Below, piece after piece: positions 53,801 through 63,301 of a stretch of 64,000 bases of DNA. Below the pieces are notes generated by a model. The model saw only the letters and a list, made by a program, of their open reading frames with translations, ran no database searches and was not told the origin of the DNA. Each line of letters opens with the position of its first letter. Positions within the stretch are counted from its first letter, which is position 1. Source of the DNA: Oscheius onirici (lineage: Eukaryota > Nematoda > Chromadorea > Rhabditida > Rhabditidae); the NCBI GenBank assembly GCA_932521025.1, contig OW051471.1, positions 2,728,001 to 2,792,000 on the forward strand. The letters are read 5' to 3'. The translations under genes and the position numbers were made by a program.

Positions 53801-56800
53801 AGACGAATATGGCCATCCCCTTCTTTCAGTCTGAGGGTCAACGTCAACCACTGTAATTGCTGGAGACAGCTGAAGATCCACGGACCATAAACTGCCAAAA
53901 AGAGGGGACACTCCCGCTAGATTTGGAATCAATTTGGCAAAATTGGTCAGCCGTAGAAAATGTCATAGTTCAAAAACCAGAAATGTGTGATGGTTCCAGT
54001 TGTCACGTGTGTCGCCTTCACAGTTGTTTTCTCGCTATTTGGACGTTAGAATTTCCTCTTTTCTTCGAATTTTCTGCTGATTAAAAAAACTCAGAAAATG
54101 ATCGAGGAACAGAGACTTGTATCCAATGCAACGGAAGAGGAAGCAAAGTCGAGGAGACCAATATATTATGGAGTCATTTTTTCGACCTTGATTCTACTGG
54201 CATTGGGAGCAAGGAAGGCGAGAACTGGAATATTGGAATCAGGTTAGGGGGGGGGGGTGACTTTAGCCCCGCGAAACCGGAAACGGTGACTTTAGCCCCG
54301 CGGGGCTAAAGTCACCGTTTTCGGTTTCGCGGGGCTAAAGTCAACTACCCATCAGATCAGGTTAGTGTTTTTTATGTTTCAATGAGACTATAAAACGTTA
54401 CCGGAATAGACGAATAGTGCCTAATTTGTGAAGTAAGAAAAAAATGGTAAATTTTGAGAGTTCTGTTTTGTATCATATTTACTTTGAAATGAGTGCACCA
54501 GTACCAGTATGGTTTCTTTGTATATCATCACAATTTGAAGCGCAAGAGTTTGTGAAAGCCTTGATATACGGAAGCAGGTTAGATTTGTTTAGAGATGGAA
54601 TAAAACGGCAAAAGCATCCTAGTCTAATTGTTTTCCATCGCTGATCAAGTTCCTACTGTGTTATCCTGCTTAAGCCTTCTTATCATTCCAGGGCGAAACA
54701 TAACATTTTTGTCATTACCAGTATCCATTCCCTTTGATTATGAGGCGAAGAAACCGTTATTCTTTTCATTGTTTTTTGGTACGTGTGTTCAGTAGTTGTT
54801 GGTAACAGTCTTAAAAAAAGTCGTGTGAAACAAATGAAACCATGAGCTGCGATACTTATACGAACAGAGTGACCTTTACATAGAGTTTGGTTGGTCTAGT
54901 TTATAATTTTTTGAATCACCAGTAATATCGGTAAACTACTTTCAGATCCCCGCTACAGTAGTCCTAAACTAGCTCTTTCCTACCGTCTAATTGGAGAAGC
55001 TGAAATCGTTCATACTCCGAAGATCTCAGTCTCTGGAGGCCATCTCTATCAGCATTTCACCTACACCTCCCAGAAAATTGTTCCCACTAATGGAGAGCGT
55101 CTATACATGAAGACGTCGAATCAGAAGGTAACTTGAAAAACTAAAAAATTCGAAAAATTTAGCTTTTCTACGGTGATTGTGAGCTAGAACTTATCAGTTT
55201 TAGCGACGTCTACCATGATGACGTAGCCTGGGATGAAATCGTCCTGACAAGTACTAGAAACTCGAAATATCGACTGCAAGAAGTACCGCAAACGTTTACT
55301 TGTTTTTAGTCAAAAATGCAAAAAATTTAGCAAATTTGAAGACGAACTGATGTCCATGATGTACACGGTCAGTCTAAGTAATCAACCGCATGGACCCTGG
55401 ACGAGGGTGGAATTCAAGAGATGGTTTCGGGTCACGTATTACGTGGAAAAGATACGGGAAATAGCTGGGAGAAAATTATGAATGAATTCTGAATTTGTTC
55501 TGTAAACAAATGAAGCGAAGACGAAAAGGAATACGAACTGTACAACCGTAACTTACTCCATATATCTACCTATTGCGAAACAAAAAACTGTGACTAGACT
55601 TCGGGTTTCCTGCTTTCTTTCTAGAAAAAAATGTATTTCGGAATTGTCCAGTTCAGAAGCGACGTCAGAAAAAAACCGTTCTTCAATCATTGTCGGAACG
55701 GAATTTTTCAAAAAAAAATGGTTTCATCGGGAACGTATAATTCCTAATTTTATCTATTTCACTGGTCTACTTGTTCGACGGTTAGTAATGTGAAAACAAA
55801 TGAAAATGCATAGTAAAAAAGGCCCGGATAGCCGGATAGCCGAGTAGATAGGATGACAGTCTATGAAGAAAGGGATCGCAAGTTCAATCCCGGGTGGTAG
55901 TACACGAAGGTAGTCTACCCTGGCATCTCTCGCCAGCCTAGCCTGTCCAGCGGATCCCGTAGCTTGAGCAACCCCGATCATTCAACGTGCTCATCATCAC
56001 TCCAAGACCCCTCTACTCTTCGGATGTGATCTCGGTCAGGTGAACTACCTTGAAAACCGAATAAACAGTTTTTTTTAACAGTAGTAAAAAAGGCATAGTC
56101 AAGGAAGATTGTGACCAAAAACGGGATGGAAGCGGCGCCCAAGGGAGAGACCATACGATGTTGCTGCCGCCGCGCCCCTTTTCCGCCAAACAAAGGACAG
56201 TCACACGGCGGAAACTTCAAAACGGAGTGGAAAGGTCATTCGCGTTTTACACGCTTCCGGCCCGTGGAAAAAATCAACTCACGGATCATTGGAACTGCTC
56301 CAAAAGGCCTGTTGTGTTGGAATTGGGTTGGAGAGTGGAGCTGGATAGTTTCGGGACGGGTACGATGATCCCAAAGGCTGAGTGTTGACGTTCAGAGGCT
56401 CCTGAAAAGATTTTTTTCCTGTTTTTTAGTCTGTTAAAAAAATAGCCTATAATCGAATATCAGCCAATTGAAACTTTTGTAGCGAATCCAATTTACGCAG
56501 TAGAAATTTGATACTGTTTTTTTCTTTGCCGAAACAGAATTAACTTTTTCTGAAAAACCGAAACGCTTTGGAGTAATCATGAAACACGCAAATTCATCAA
56601 ACAAAACTAGGACCTCTCTACTACTAAAGATAAATGGTGTCTGTGGTTAACTCTATTTTTTTTGTCCGAGGCCACGAGATTTGTCGCGATAAGTTACAAA
56701 TTGTAAAGGATTAGATGGACGGAGCTGGAACAATAGTTCTGTTCTTGCATGTCAGTGGGTAAGAAAGAAAGGATCATAGACTCAGCTAATTCAAATTTTG

Positions 56801-57362
56801 CTGCGTATCTTGACTGAGTATCCAATTTTTGAGTACCGAATCCGAGAAAATGGGTCTCGAAGTGGAAAAGTCAACTTTTGTTACCTGTAAATTGTCAGTG
56901 AAGGCAATTTCCAGTCCTTCCAGTGGTCCAACAGTGTCCATTGAGCGATGTTGTCTGAAAGAAGGAAATCAGAAAAGTACAAGATTCTAGGAAAACCATT
57001 CGACGGAATGTGAATAAGCGAAAACAATATGGAATGACGCCTTGGAATGTCTCTTCCAATACTATAATCAGTTTACGGCGGCGTAATATGCACTATTTGG
57101 GAGACGCAAAGTTACTCCTTTGCCGAAAGGAAACCAACCTGGTGAGTGTTCTCCTACTGGAAGTCGATGGATATCCATACTGGGATGGTCCCACACTTCC
57201 ACTTCTGGGCGCAGGAGCTGGAGCTGGAGTCATACTGTCGAGATATCCAGTACCGTAACCCCTGTACTCTCTGGCTGACTGTGGATATCTGCCGCCAGAA
57301 GAAGAAGGGGGCCAGCCAGCCTGAGGCCAGCCCTGTCGCTCCAGCTGAAACCGACGACGCAT
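47861..57362 (-). CDS. elks-1: ELKS/CAST (ERC) presynaptic active-zone protein
   Basis: Fourteen exons in minus order join in phase to 846 residues: 57362-57139, 56954-56885, 56401-56283, 52712-52544, 52007-51908, 51865-51793, 51753-51645, 51602-51444, 50813-50628, 50582-50112, 50069-49980, 49542-49219, 48693-48413, 48026-47861. Residues 1-180 are Pro/Ser/Tyr-rich. From about 185, after the ERC hallmark MNSIKTFWSPELK and RERQLRREEATRLAQ, the protein is nearly continuous coiled coil. It ends QDDDGIWA, the conserved ERC C-terminus that binds the RIM PDZ domain. ELKS organises vesicle release sites at presynaptic active zones. The fifth exon ends in a non-canonical GC donor (CAG|GCAAGT) that is needed for phase. 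The 3.6 kb intron 52713-56282 contains a small gene on the other strand. Confidence 0.92.
48172..48238 (+). ncRNA. Candidate 21U-RNA locus
   Basis: ATGTTTCA core ends 48178; TATT with T at 48218 (40 nt), antisense in an ELKS intron. Confidence 0.35.
49042..49106 (-). ncRNA. Candidate 21U-RNA locus
   Basis: Minus core ATGTTTCA ending 49100; CGAT with T at 49062 (38 nt). Confidence 0.4.
49635..49699 (+). ncRNA. Candidate 21U-RNA locus
   Basis: ATGTTTCA core ends 49641; TAAT with T at 49679 (38 nt), antisense in an ELKS intron. Confidence 0.4.
50965..51030 (-). ncRNA. Candidate 21U-RNA locus
   Basis: Minus core ATGTTTCA ending 51024; YRNT with T at 50985 (39 nt). Confidence 0.4.
51175..51241 (+). 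ncRNA. Candidate 21U-RNA locus
   Basis: TTGTTTCA core after a T run ends 51181; CGTT with T at 51221 (40 nt). Confidence 0.4.
51409..51474 (+). ncRNA. Candidate 21U-RNA locus
   Basis: Full core CTGTTTCA at 51409-51416; TGAT with T at 51454 (38 nt). The predicted RNA would run into an ELKS exon on the opposite strand. Confidence 0.4.
52146..52210 (-). ncRNA. Candidate 21U-RNA locus
   Basis: Minus core ATGTTTCA ending 52204; CAAT with T at 52166 (38 nt). Confidence 0.4.
52334..52398 (-). ncRNA. Candidate 21U-RNA locus
   Basis: Minus core GTGTTTCA ending 52392; YRNT with T at 52354 (38 nt). Confidence 0.4.
53579..53644 (+). ncRNA. Candidate 21U-RNA locus
   Basis: GTGTTTCA core ends 53585; CGGT with T at 53624 (39 nt). 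Confidence 0.4.
54098..55309 (+). CDS. Small single-span membrane protein gene nested in an ELKS intron
   Basis: Exons 54098-54242, 54722-54778, 54946-55127 and 55163-55309 join in phase to 176 residues, opposite to the host gene. An acceptor-like AACTCAG precedes the ATG by three bases. Residues 1-22 are polar; YYGVIFSTLILLALGA is a signal-anchor; the rest is soluble (DPRYSSPKLALSYRLIG, LFYGDCELELISFSDVYHDD). Another coding-like stretch, 55320-55482 (KFEDELMSMMYTVSLSN and on, ending at TGA), cannot be joined in frame by any GT donor I see, so the 3' end may be a frameshift or an unusual splice. I do not recognise the family. Confidence 0.5.
54247..54342. repeat. 11-G run and 84-bp spacerless palindrome
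   Basis: An 11-base G run (54247-54257) is followed by a hairpin with 42-bp arms (54259-54300 and 54301-54342). The arms are identical except for one base and have no loop; the centre is CCCCGCGGGG. Each arm contains GACTTTAGCCCCGCG twice in alternating orientation. It lies in the first intron of the nested gene. Confidence 0.85.
55826..55900 (+). repeat. tRNA-like sequence
   Basis: GGATAGCCGAGTAGATAGG resembles an A box region, and AAGTTCAATCCCGG a B box, about 45 bases apart. Stems do not close well, so this is a tRNA-derived repeat or pseudogene. Confidence 0.35.
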
Positions 57363-58832
57363 TTTGGGAGAGAAAGGGTGAGAGTATGAGTATCAAATGT
57401 CCGGAGCTCCTCCCGGAAGACAAACAGAGAATTTTCTGATGCGTGGAGAGAGTAATATCAGGGACAAATGGAGAGAGTTCTAATTGCGGGGACATTGTGC
57501 CATTTACGACTCAAAGAGACGGAGAGAGTCGTGACGGGTCAGTGTGGGTATATGTTCAAGAAAACAACGCATAACCGAGGCGAGCTGAGCATCCAAAAAT
57601 AATAAAAAAATGTTTCTAGAGTTGCTCATCTTAAGGGATCTGTTCTGAAAAATGTTCTAGGATTTGTTACGATTTCACGACTACAGTAAAGGATTTCGGG
57701 TTTCAGAAAACGCAATTATTGCTATTCACATTCAGTCCATTCAATGCAATTCACGCTTCAAAAGCATTTTCGCTCGAAGCTTTGGAAATGTCCAATAATA
57801 AGTACATTGCGCGAAACGGAAAAATGCAACTTGATCACAACTCCATGATTACCCCAACAATCAGTTTTCATTTCGAGTTCTAAAAAATCCAAGAATAGTT
57901 CATTTTAAAAATGGTCTTTTTTGTTTTCTTTCAAGGAACAATCTGAACGTTAGTAACAGTAGATTAGTAGTTAGATTCCTAAGCTTGTCAGTATCATGAA
58001 AACATAAAATTCTTTCAAAATAAAAAACCAAACTTTTCCCTTATCTAAGCGGAATTTGCTTAGTTTCCGCCTCATTTCTAGGCATTAGTGGTCTCAAAAT
58101 GGATTTCACACTCATGAGGTCAGCCCTGCCATTGCCCCCGCCAGCCGTAAAAATCAAGCTGGTCACTCAGCCTGCGTTTCGCCTCGCGACAACACTAACT
58201 TTTCGTCTCAAAACAAAAATGTATGAAAAGAAAGGAAAAATAGGGTCTAATCAGCCAGAATGAGATAATAAAATTATGCAAAAAAGCTTAATTCACTCGG
58301 TTAGGGTGAAGAGAGTGAGGTGGGCTTGGCAGTCGAGAGCCTATTGATCGAGGGAGAGAGAGAAAGAGACGGGGCCGGACACTCTCTCGCTGTGGTCAGC
58401 CGAGCCGAATATAGATGGCCGGTCGATTACCTAATTGAGGGTGGAAGGACGGGAGTTTGGAAAGATTACATGGAACCTACATTTTTGGAGGCTACACCGA
58501 TGATCCTTTAGATTGAAGAGAAAAATAGAACATTATCAGTTCTGAAAATGGCCAAGAAACCTGGAAAACTTAGATCTTGAACTTTTCTTTCCCTCGGAAA
58601 TTGTGGATATTTACTTTCTGCCCTTTTATTCAACACGATGGACTCCTATCCCACTGCCTGTTATGGCAGAGACGTTACAAAAGTCTTGTTCAAACGGTAT
58701 TTGGAAAAAACCTTCTTATTCTGCAAAAATAGACTGTTTCCCTTTTTCATTTCTCAAGGCAAAATCTACTTATTAGCATTTTCACCTGCTGAAGGATTGA
58801 GAACTTTGTCTGTTATTGAAAGGCCAAGTCGT
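57363..58832. other. Intergenic region between ELKS and the L-domain gene
   Basis: This is the divergent upstream region for both genes. The only gene-like piece is at 58655-58710, where GGCAGAGACGTTA and TCTTGTTCAAACGGTATTTG repeat parts of the 62396 exon of the downstream gene. It appears to be a fragmentary tandem copy. Confidence 0.5.
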
Positions 58833-61800
58833 ATGACAACGTCAATAATTTTTCTCTTCACTGCTTTATCTGTAGTCTGGAGCAATGGTTTGTTTCCCCC
58901 ATTTCTTTCGAATTTCCGTTTAGAATGTCTTCTGGACAGTCCCGTCGGTGTCTGGCTTCAAAACAATCCAAAAACTTCCTGTTCCACTGCAATAGGACAT
59001 TTTGTGCTTGACGAAACTGTCACTCTTTTTACGCATCGTCTATTTCCGACCTTTGGAAATCTGACAAGACTGGAAGGCTGTATACTGGCCACGAACTTTA
59101 TCGGAGTCAGAGATTTTTCGTTTTTGGAAAATTTGAAGGAAATCGTTTGTCAAGAAGGAGGTATGGTTTGTTTGGAACAAATATTGCATACACAGTGCAG
59201 GTACACAGCCAAATTGTAACTTTAGCTGTGTAACTTGGCTGACTATCTAATTTAAAATTGTGTCCCGCAACGAAAAGATTTTCGATGGTCATTTTGAACC
59301 TGTCAAAAAATGCTCACAACAATTTTCAGATGTCCAGGATGAGATAGTTGACGTGATCAGTGTGGATAATTACCGGCTGGACTTTTTTGGTTGGACCTCC
59401 TTGGTACGAGTAGAAGGACCTGGGAGTATCATAATGTCTTTTGAAACTATGGGCGGCCCATATGTAGACAAGCCGTGCTTCTTGGAAGAGGTCTGGTTAA
59501 TTTTTGAGTTTCTGGAAACATGAGGTTTTCTAACAGGGAAACTAGAAAAAAGCTATTTTGAAGTAAAAGAATCTTCCTGTGATAGCAGAAAATTGTGATG
59601 CCGACCAAAAAAAAAGAACAAGGATTGCAAAACAAATTTTCACCATATACAAATGCTATGCATGAAACATTTTTTTACCTAAAAGTTTCTCAAGCATGTT
59701 CCCCATTTTCACTTATGCAAATAGTGAAACACTTTATATTCTCAGAACCCAACTTACACACATTTCAAAACTTCAGGAAATCCGCTTTCTGGCCTTTCAT
59801 CCACAGTACAACAGTCAAATGCCAAACCTCTGTAAACAAGGTTTTGTTGCCTTCCCTCCTTCAAATTTCGCCTATTTCAGATCCCCCAGATCCTTGCTTT
59901 CAAGAATTCAGCCAAATTTCTGACATTCCTTCCCATTGTACCATGTTCATTAACATCCTGGACTTCACCGGAATCGTCACTTCGAAAGATTTCGAAAACC
60001 TGGCCAATTTGGAGGTCATTGTGGGTGAAGTACGGCTAACCGGTACTCTTTTCGATGATTTTGATGTCCTGCCGAACTTGAAAATTATCTATTCTACTCG
60101 TAAGTTTTGAACAGCAATAAATCAGAAAACTGTCAGAGGACGGAGAGCCTGTCCCGATCGGGTCGCAGAAGATTACAATTTCTACGAATCCGTACATGAA
60201 AAACTACAGTATACCGTCGTTACTGAATACTAGAAGACTGTACTTTGTCTATACTGAAAATGGAAACTTGAACTCGAAGATGACTGTCGAATTGGATCCA
60301 TGTCCGTATATGAAGCAGTTTTCGAAGGGACAGTGTGGTGAGTCGAAGCAAATTTCTCTTCAGAGTTAATCACGCAACATTTGATACTCAGCTGAGATAG
60401 TGAAATTGACTGCTTTTCACAAATTGCCGTTGTGAACTTGACCGATACGAAAATGTCTTCTTTTCTGAGCAAATCTGAGCTATTCGCTAATTTCCTCGTG
60501 GATACTATAGAACACTCAGTGAAGCGTTTTGTTTTCCTTGCGTGTTATTCCGGCTAGTTCTTTTCTCTATTGACAGTCCCATGCGAGATATATAGCCCGG
60601 TGAAACAATCGACCATTTTTAGACTAGAATTCAAATTCAGTAAGATCCATTCGCATTTACTTGACCCTGAAGGCATGAAAGGTTTCAGAATTCCTCTCCT
60701 CATCCTCTCAAACAAGATTCGATCCCTCGCACCGTACTCTTCAAGAATCGCTCTACATCGTCTGCCTTTCCATTTCTCTCATCAGCGTTCTTATATCTTT
60801 CCGTGCAATTCTCGTCCTGTCTACGACGAAACACGGAGCGTATCTTCCTTCTTCTCGTCGTCTGGTCGCCGTAATCATTTTTGTGGCAATCTGCGTTCAA
60901 ATAGACAAGTGCATCAAATACGAGGTATACTTACCATTTATGTAAAGCCAACAACTTTTAGAGGGAAGTTCAAATAAACAAGTCTAATTATGCGAGCGAC
61001 CAATGGATGTATTACATTCCGACCGTGACAAATTCGAACTTTTTGACTCCATTTGGCGATTTCTTTAGTCTGGCCTGTGTTGCGGCCAAATACGCCTGTC
61101 TGGTTCTGATTCCTTGGTGTTACGTCGACTATGCCTTCTTTTTCAGGTTTTTCTTGTCTCATCCATTTCTAAAGGTGTAACTACGATTCCGAAAGGTTTC
61201 GTCACGTCTCTCTACAGTAAACTTTCACGTCAAACAAACTACCGTAAAAGCTCTAATAGAAGCCCATGGGCTTCTATTTTTCAATCACCTCGTAGGGTGG
61301 GCTTCTATTAGAGGGAGGCTTCAATTAGAGCAGGGCTTCTAAGAGCTTTTACGGTAGTCATTTTTGCAAACAACACGATTCAGACTACGCAACCCAATGT
61401 CCAAAAAGACGTCTCATTGGACAGCAATAATAACTTTTGCTCTGACATTTATATTGGCCTGCTACTTCAAAACACGTCTGTTCATATTCGCCCGAGTAGC
61501 TAGGATCGAGCCGGAAATGATTGAACAGAGCAGACCAGTACTCTACTACTATGCATTTGTACTGGTGAGTTTTTTTGTAGTTGTAGCTTTCGATCTGCTC
61601 TACAACTTTGTAGAACAGCAAAAGTCTGAAAAACTAAGTTTCGGGCCCAAAATGAGGCTATTTCAGCACGAAGACGGAAGAGCCAGTGCGACTCTAACAG
61701 GAGGTTTTGATGTCGTCAAAGACATCGAAAGTGGCTACCGTTACGATTCCGAAAGCTACAATCAGTTTCCGAACATTGAGCATCTGAAAAAGTTGGTACC

Positions 61801-62772
61801 GGACGTGCTAGGTGTAAGTACAGTATCTTTTTTCCATCTTTTTGGATTTCAGTACCCTTTCGCAGAATATGCCAATGTTGTCGACATGATCTTCATTGCA
61901 ATCCTGCTCATATTTTATTTGTACAAGTTTTCGCGGTTTTTAGTTATAGGCAATTCTTGCTCTGTTCTTTTCTTCTTGTATTTACAACTTTCGGCGAATC
62001 GAATTCGATGGTTTATCTCGGAAGACTTTCTTCGAAATGTAAGTCACACACAAATTGCAAAAACCATAATTTCTAAAACCTGGTACACGAAAAACGACGC
62101 ATTTTGGAAGCAAAAAAACATCGGGATCGTGTCCGGCGCCCTCCAGAGCCTTAGATCCGTTATTGCAAAAAAAACTTGTCGCATGCAGGAATCGAACCAG
62201 GAACCCCTCGGCGGCGTTTGACTTCCAAGCAACAGCGCTATCCACTAGGCCATTTGAAGCAAAACTTTTCCGACGAAAAATCTTTTTTGTAAAAGTCTTC
62301 TAGGGTTTTTGAGCACGCTGAACAAGATCCTATTGTCCGTTTCTTCTCAAAACGCTTTGTTTTTAAGTTATGGGTGTTGTACAATATAATTTCAGGGGTA
62401 CTGCCACAGGGACTACGGCAGAGACGTTAGTTGGCAATGCTACGAGCTCCGCCCTTATAAAGCTCTTGTTCAAACGGTATTTGGTAAACTTATGATAAGG
62501 GAAACTTTCTTCCAGATTCTGGACAAACTGCCCCACATTTCCTTCCTGATCGTCTCTATCATGACATACAGATTTGCTCGGTTTGATATTCGCTGTTAAC
62601 CAAAAATAGTAAAATCAGATTCCATCTCTTCCTCGGTCACGTTCTCCATCTTCAAGCGTGTCGGAAGAGACATTCGATTACGGGAAGTATGTCCAAGGGA
62701 ACAACTAACAGCTTTGTCTATGCTTCAGTCACGTCCTCAGGAACTCTCTTCAGATCTTCGAAAATACAGTGA
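58833..62772 (+). CDS. Receptor L-domain protein with C-terminal multi-pass membrane region
   Basis: Thirteen exons join in phase to 791 residues: 58833-58887, 58924-59160, 59330-59490, 59777-59840, 59881-60099, 60137-60337, 60577-60639, 60689-60924, 60962-61146, 61384-61813, 61853-62038, 62396-62580, 62619-62772. A signal peptide (MTTSIIFLFTALSVVWSN) is followed by two L domains, about 19-170 and 172-310, with motifs such as LENLKEIV, LANLEVIVGEVRL and STNPYMKNYSIPSLLN, as in nematode insulin/EGF-receptor L-domain (irld) proteins. From about 350 come six to eight hydrophobic spans, for example SLYIVCLSISLISVLISF, HWTAIITFALTFILACYF and YYYAFVLVSFFVVVAFDLL. No kinase domain is present. The donor at 59491 (GTCTGG) is weak. 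The membrane part belongs to no family I can name. AATAAA lies at 62785-62790. Confidence 0.65.
59604..59669 (-). ncRNA. Candidate 21U-RNA locus
   Basis: Minus core ATGTTTCA ending 59663; CAAT with T at 59624 (39 nt). It is isolated, outside the dense part of the cluster. Confidence 0.3.
61240..61356. repeat. 117-bp TIR element in the L-domain gene intron
   Basis: TACCGTAAAAGCTCT at the left is mirrored by AGAGCTTTTACGGTA at the right. Internal GCTTCTATTAGAG units repeat in both orientations. Confidence 0.65.
62178..62256 (-). repeat. tRNA-like SINE copy in the L-domain gene intron
   Basis: The minus strand reads GGCCTAGTGGATAGCGCTGT (A box) and later GGTTCGATTCCTGC (B box), with an anticodon-like TTGGAAG loop and a T-rich tail. 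The ends do not form an acceptor stem. Confidence 0.5.
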
Positions 62773-63301
62773 TTGACAGAAGTAAATAAACTGTGAAGAC
62801 AATTTGTGTAGATTACTTCATTACAATGATTTCATTTGCGAGACACAGTTACGTGTTACACCTGTTTCGCCACGAGGAACATTGGTTATTGAACAAACCA
62901 TAGTTTACTTCACAGTAAGAATGTTCACCCCCACCTTGGGAACACTATGTATAGTTTATGTACTGTTTGAGACGGAATCTTGTGACATCCCAGTTTCTGA
63001 ACAAGAACAACGAAAAAGTGGTGACGGCACTCAAATCGGAATGACTGGACCGACAAAAGAAACTGGGTGAACTTGATTGAGTATTATGAAGCCACTTCTT
63101 ATATTTCTCATCCTTCACAGTAAACAAGCGGAATAAAAGGCAATTTTTCTGTGATGTAGGAACGAGGATAGCAAACGAGACTTTATACATCAAACAGAGT
63201 ACATCAATCGAGAGAGCACAGCAACACCAGCATCTTCACCGCCGACAAGTATTTAGTCGTCTCCGTCGCAATCTAAATTTCAATTTTGCTCTAACACTCT
63301 T
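62773..63301. other. Intergenic region between convergent genes
   Basis: Only 3' flanks of the two facing genes are expected here. A plus-strand AATAAA lies at 62785-62790. No further structure is seen. Confidence 0.5.

Noticed and set aside
61565-61613. Short intron GTGAGT...TTTGTAG inside the L-domain gene
   Set aside because: Removing it breaks the frame with an early stop, while reading through keeps a membrane span and phase.
62178-62256. Functional tRNA gene
   Set aside because: A and B boxes are present but the acceptor stem does not pair; it has a repeat-type tail.
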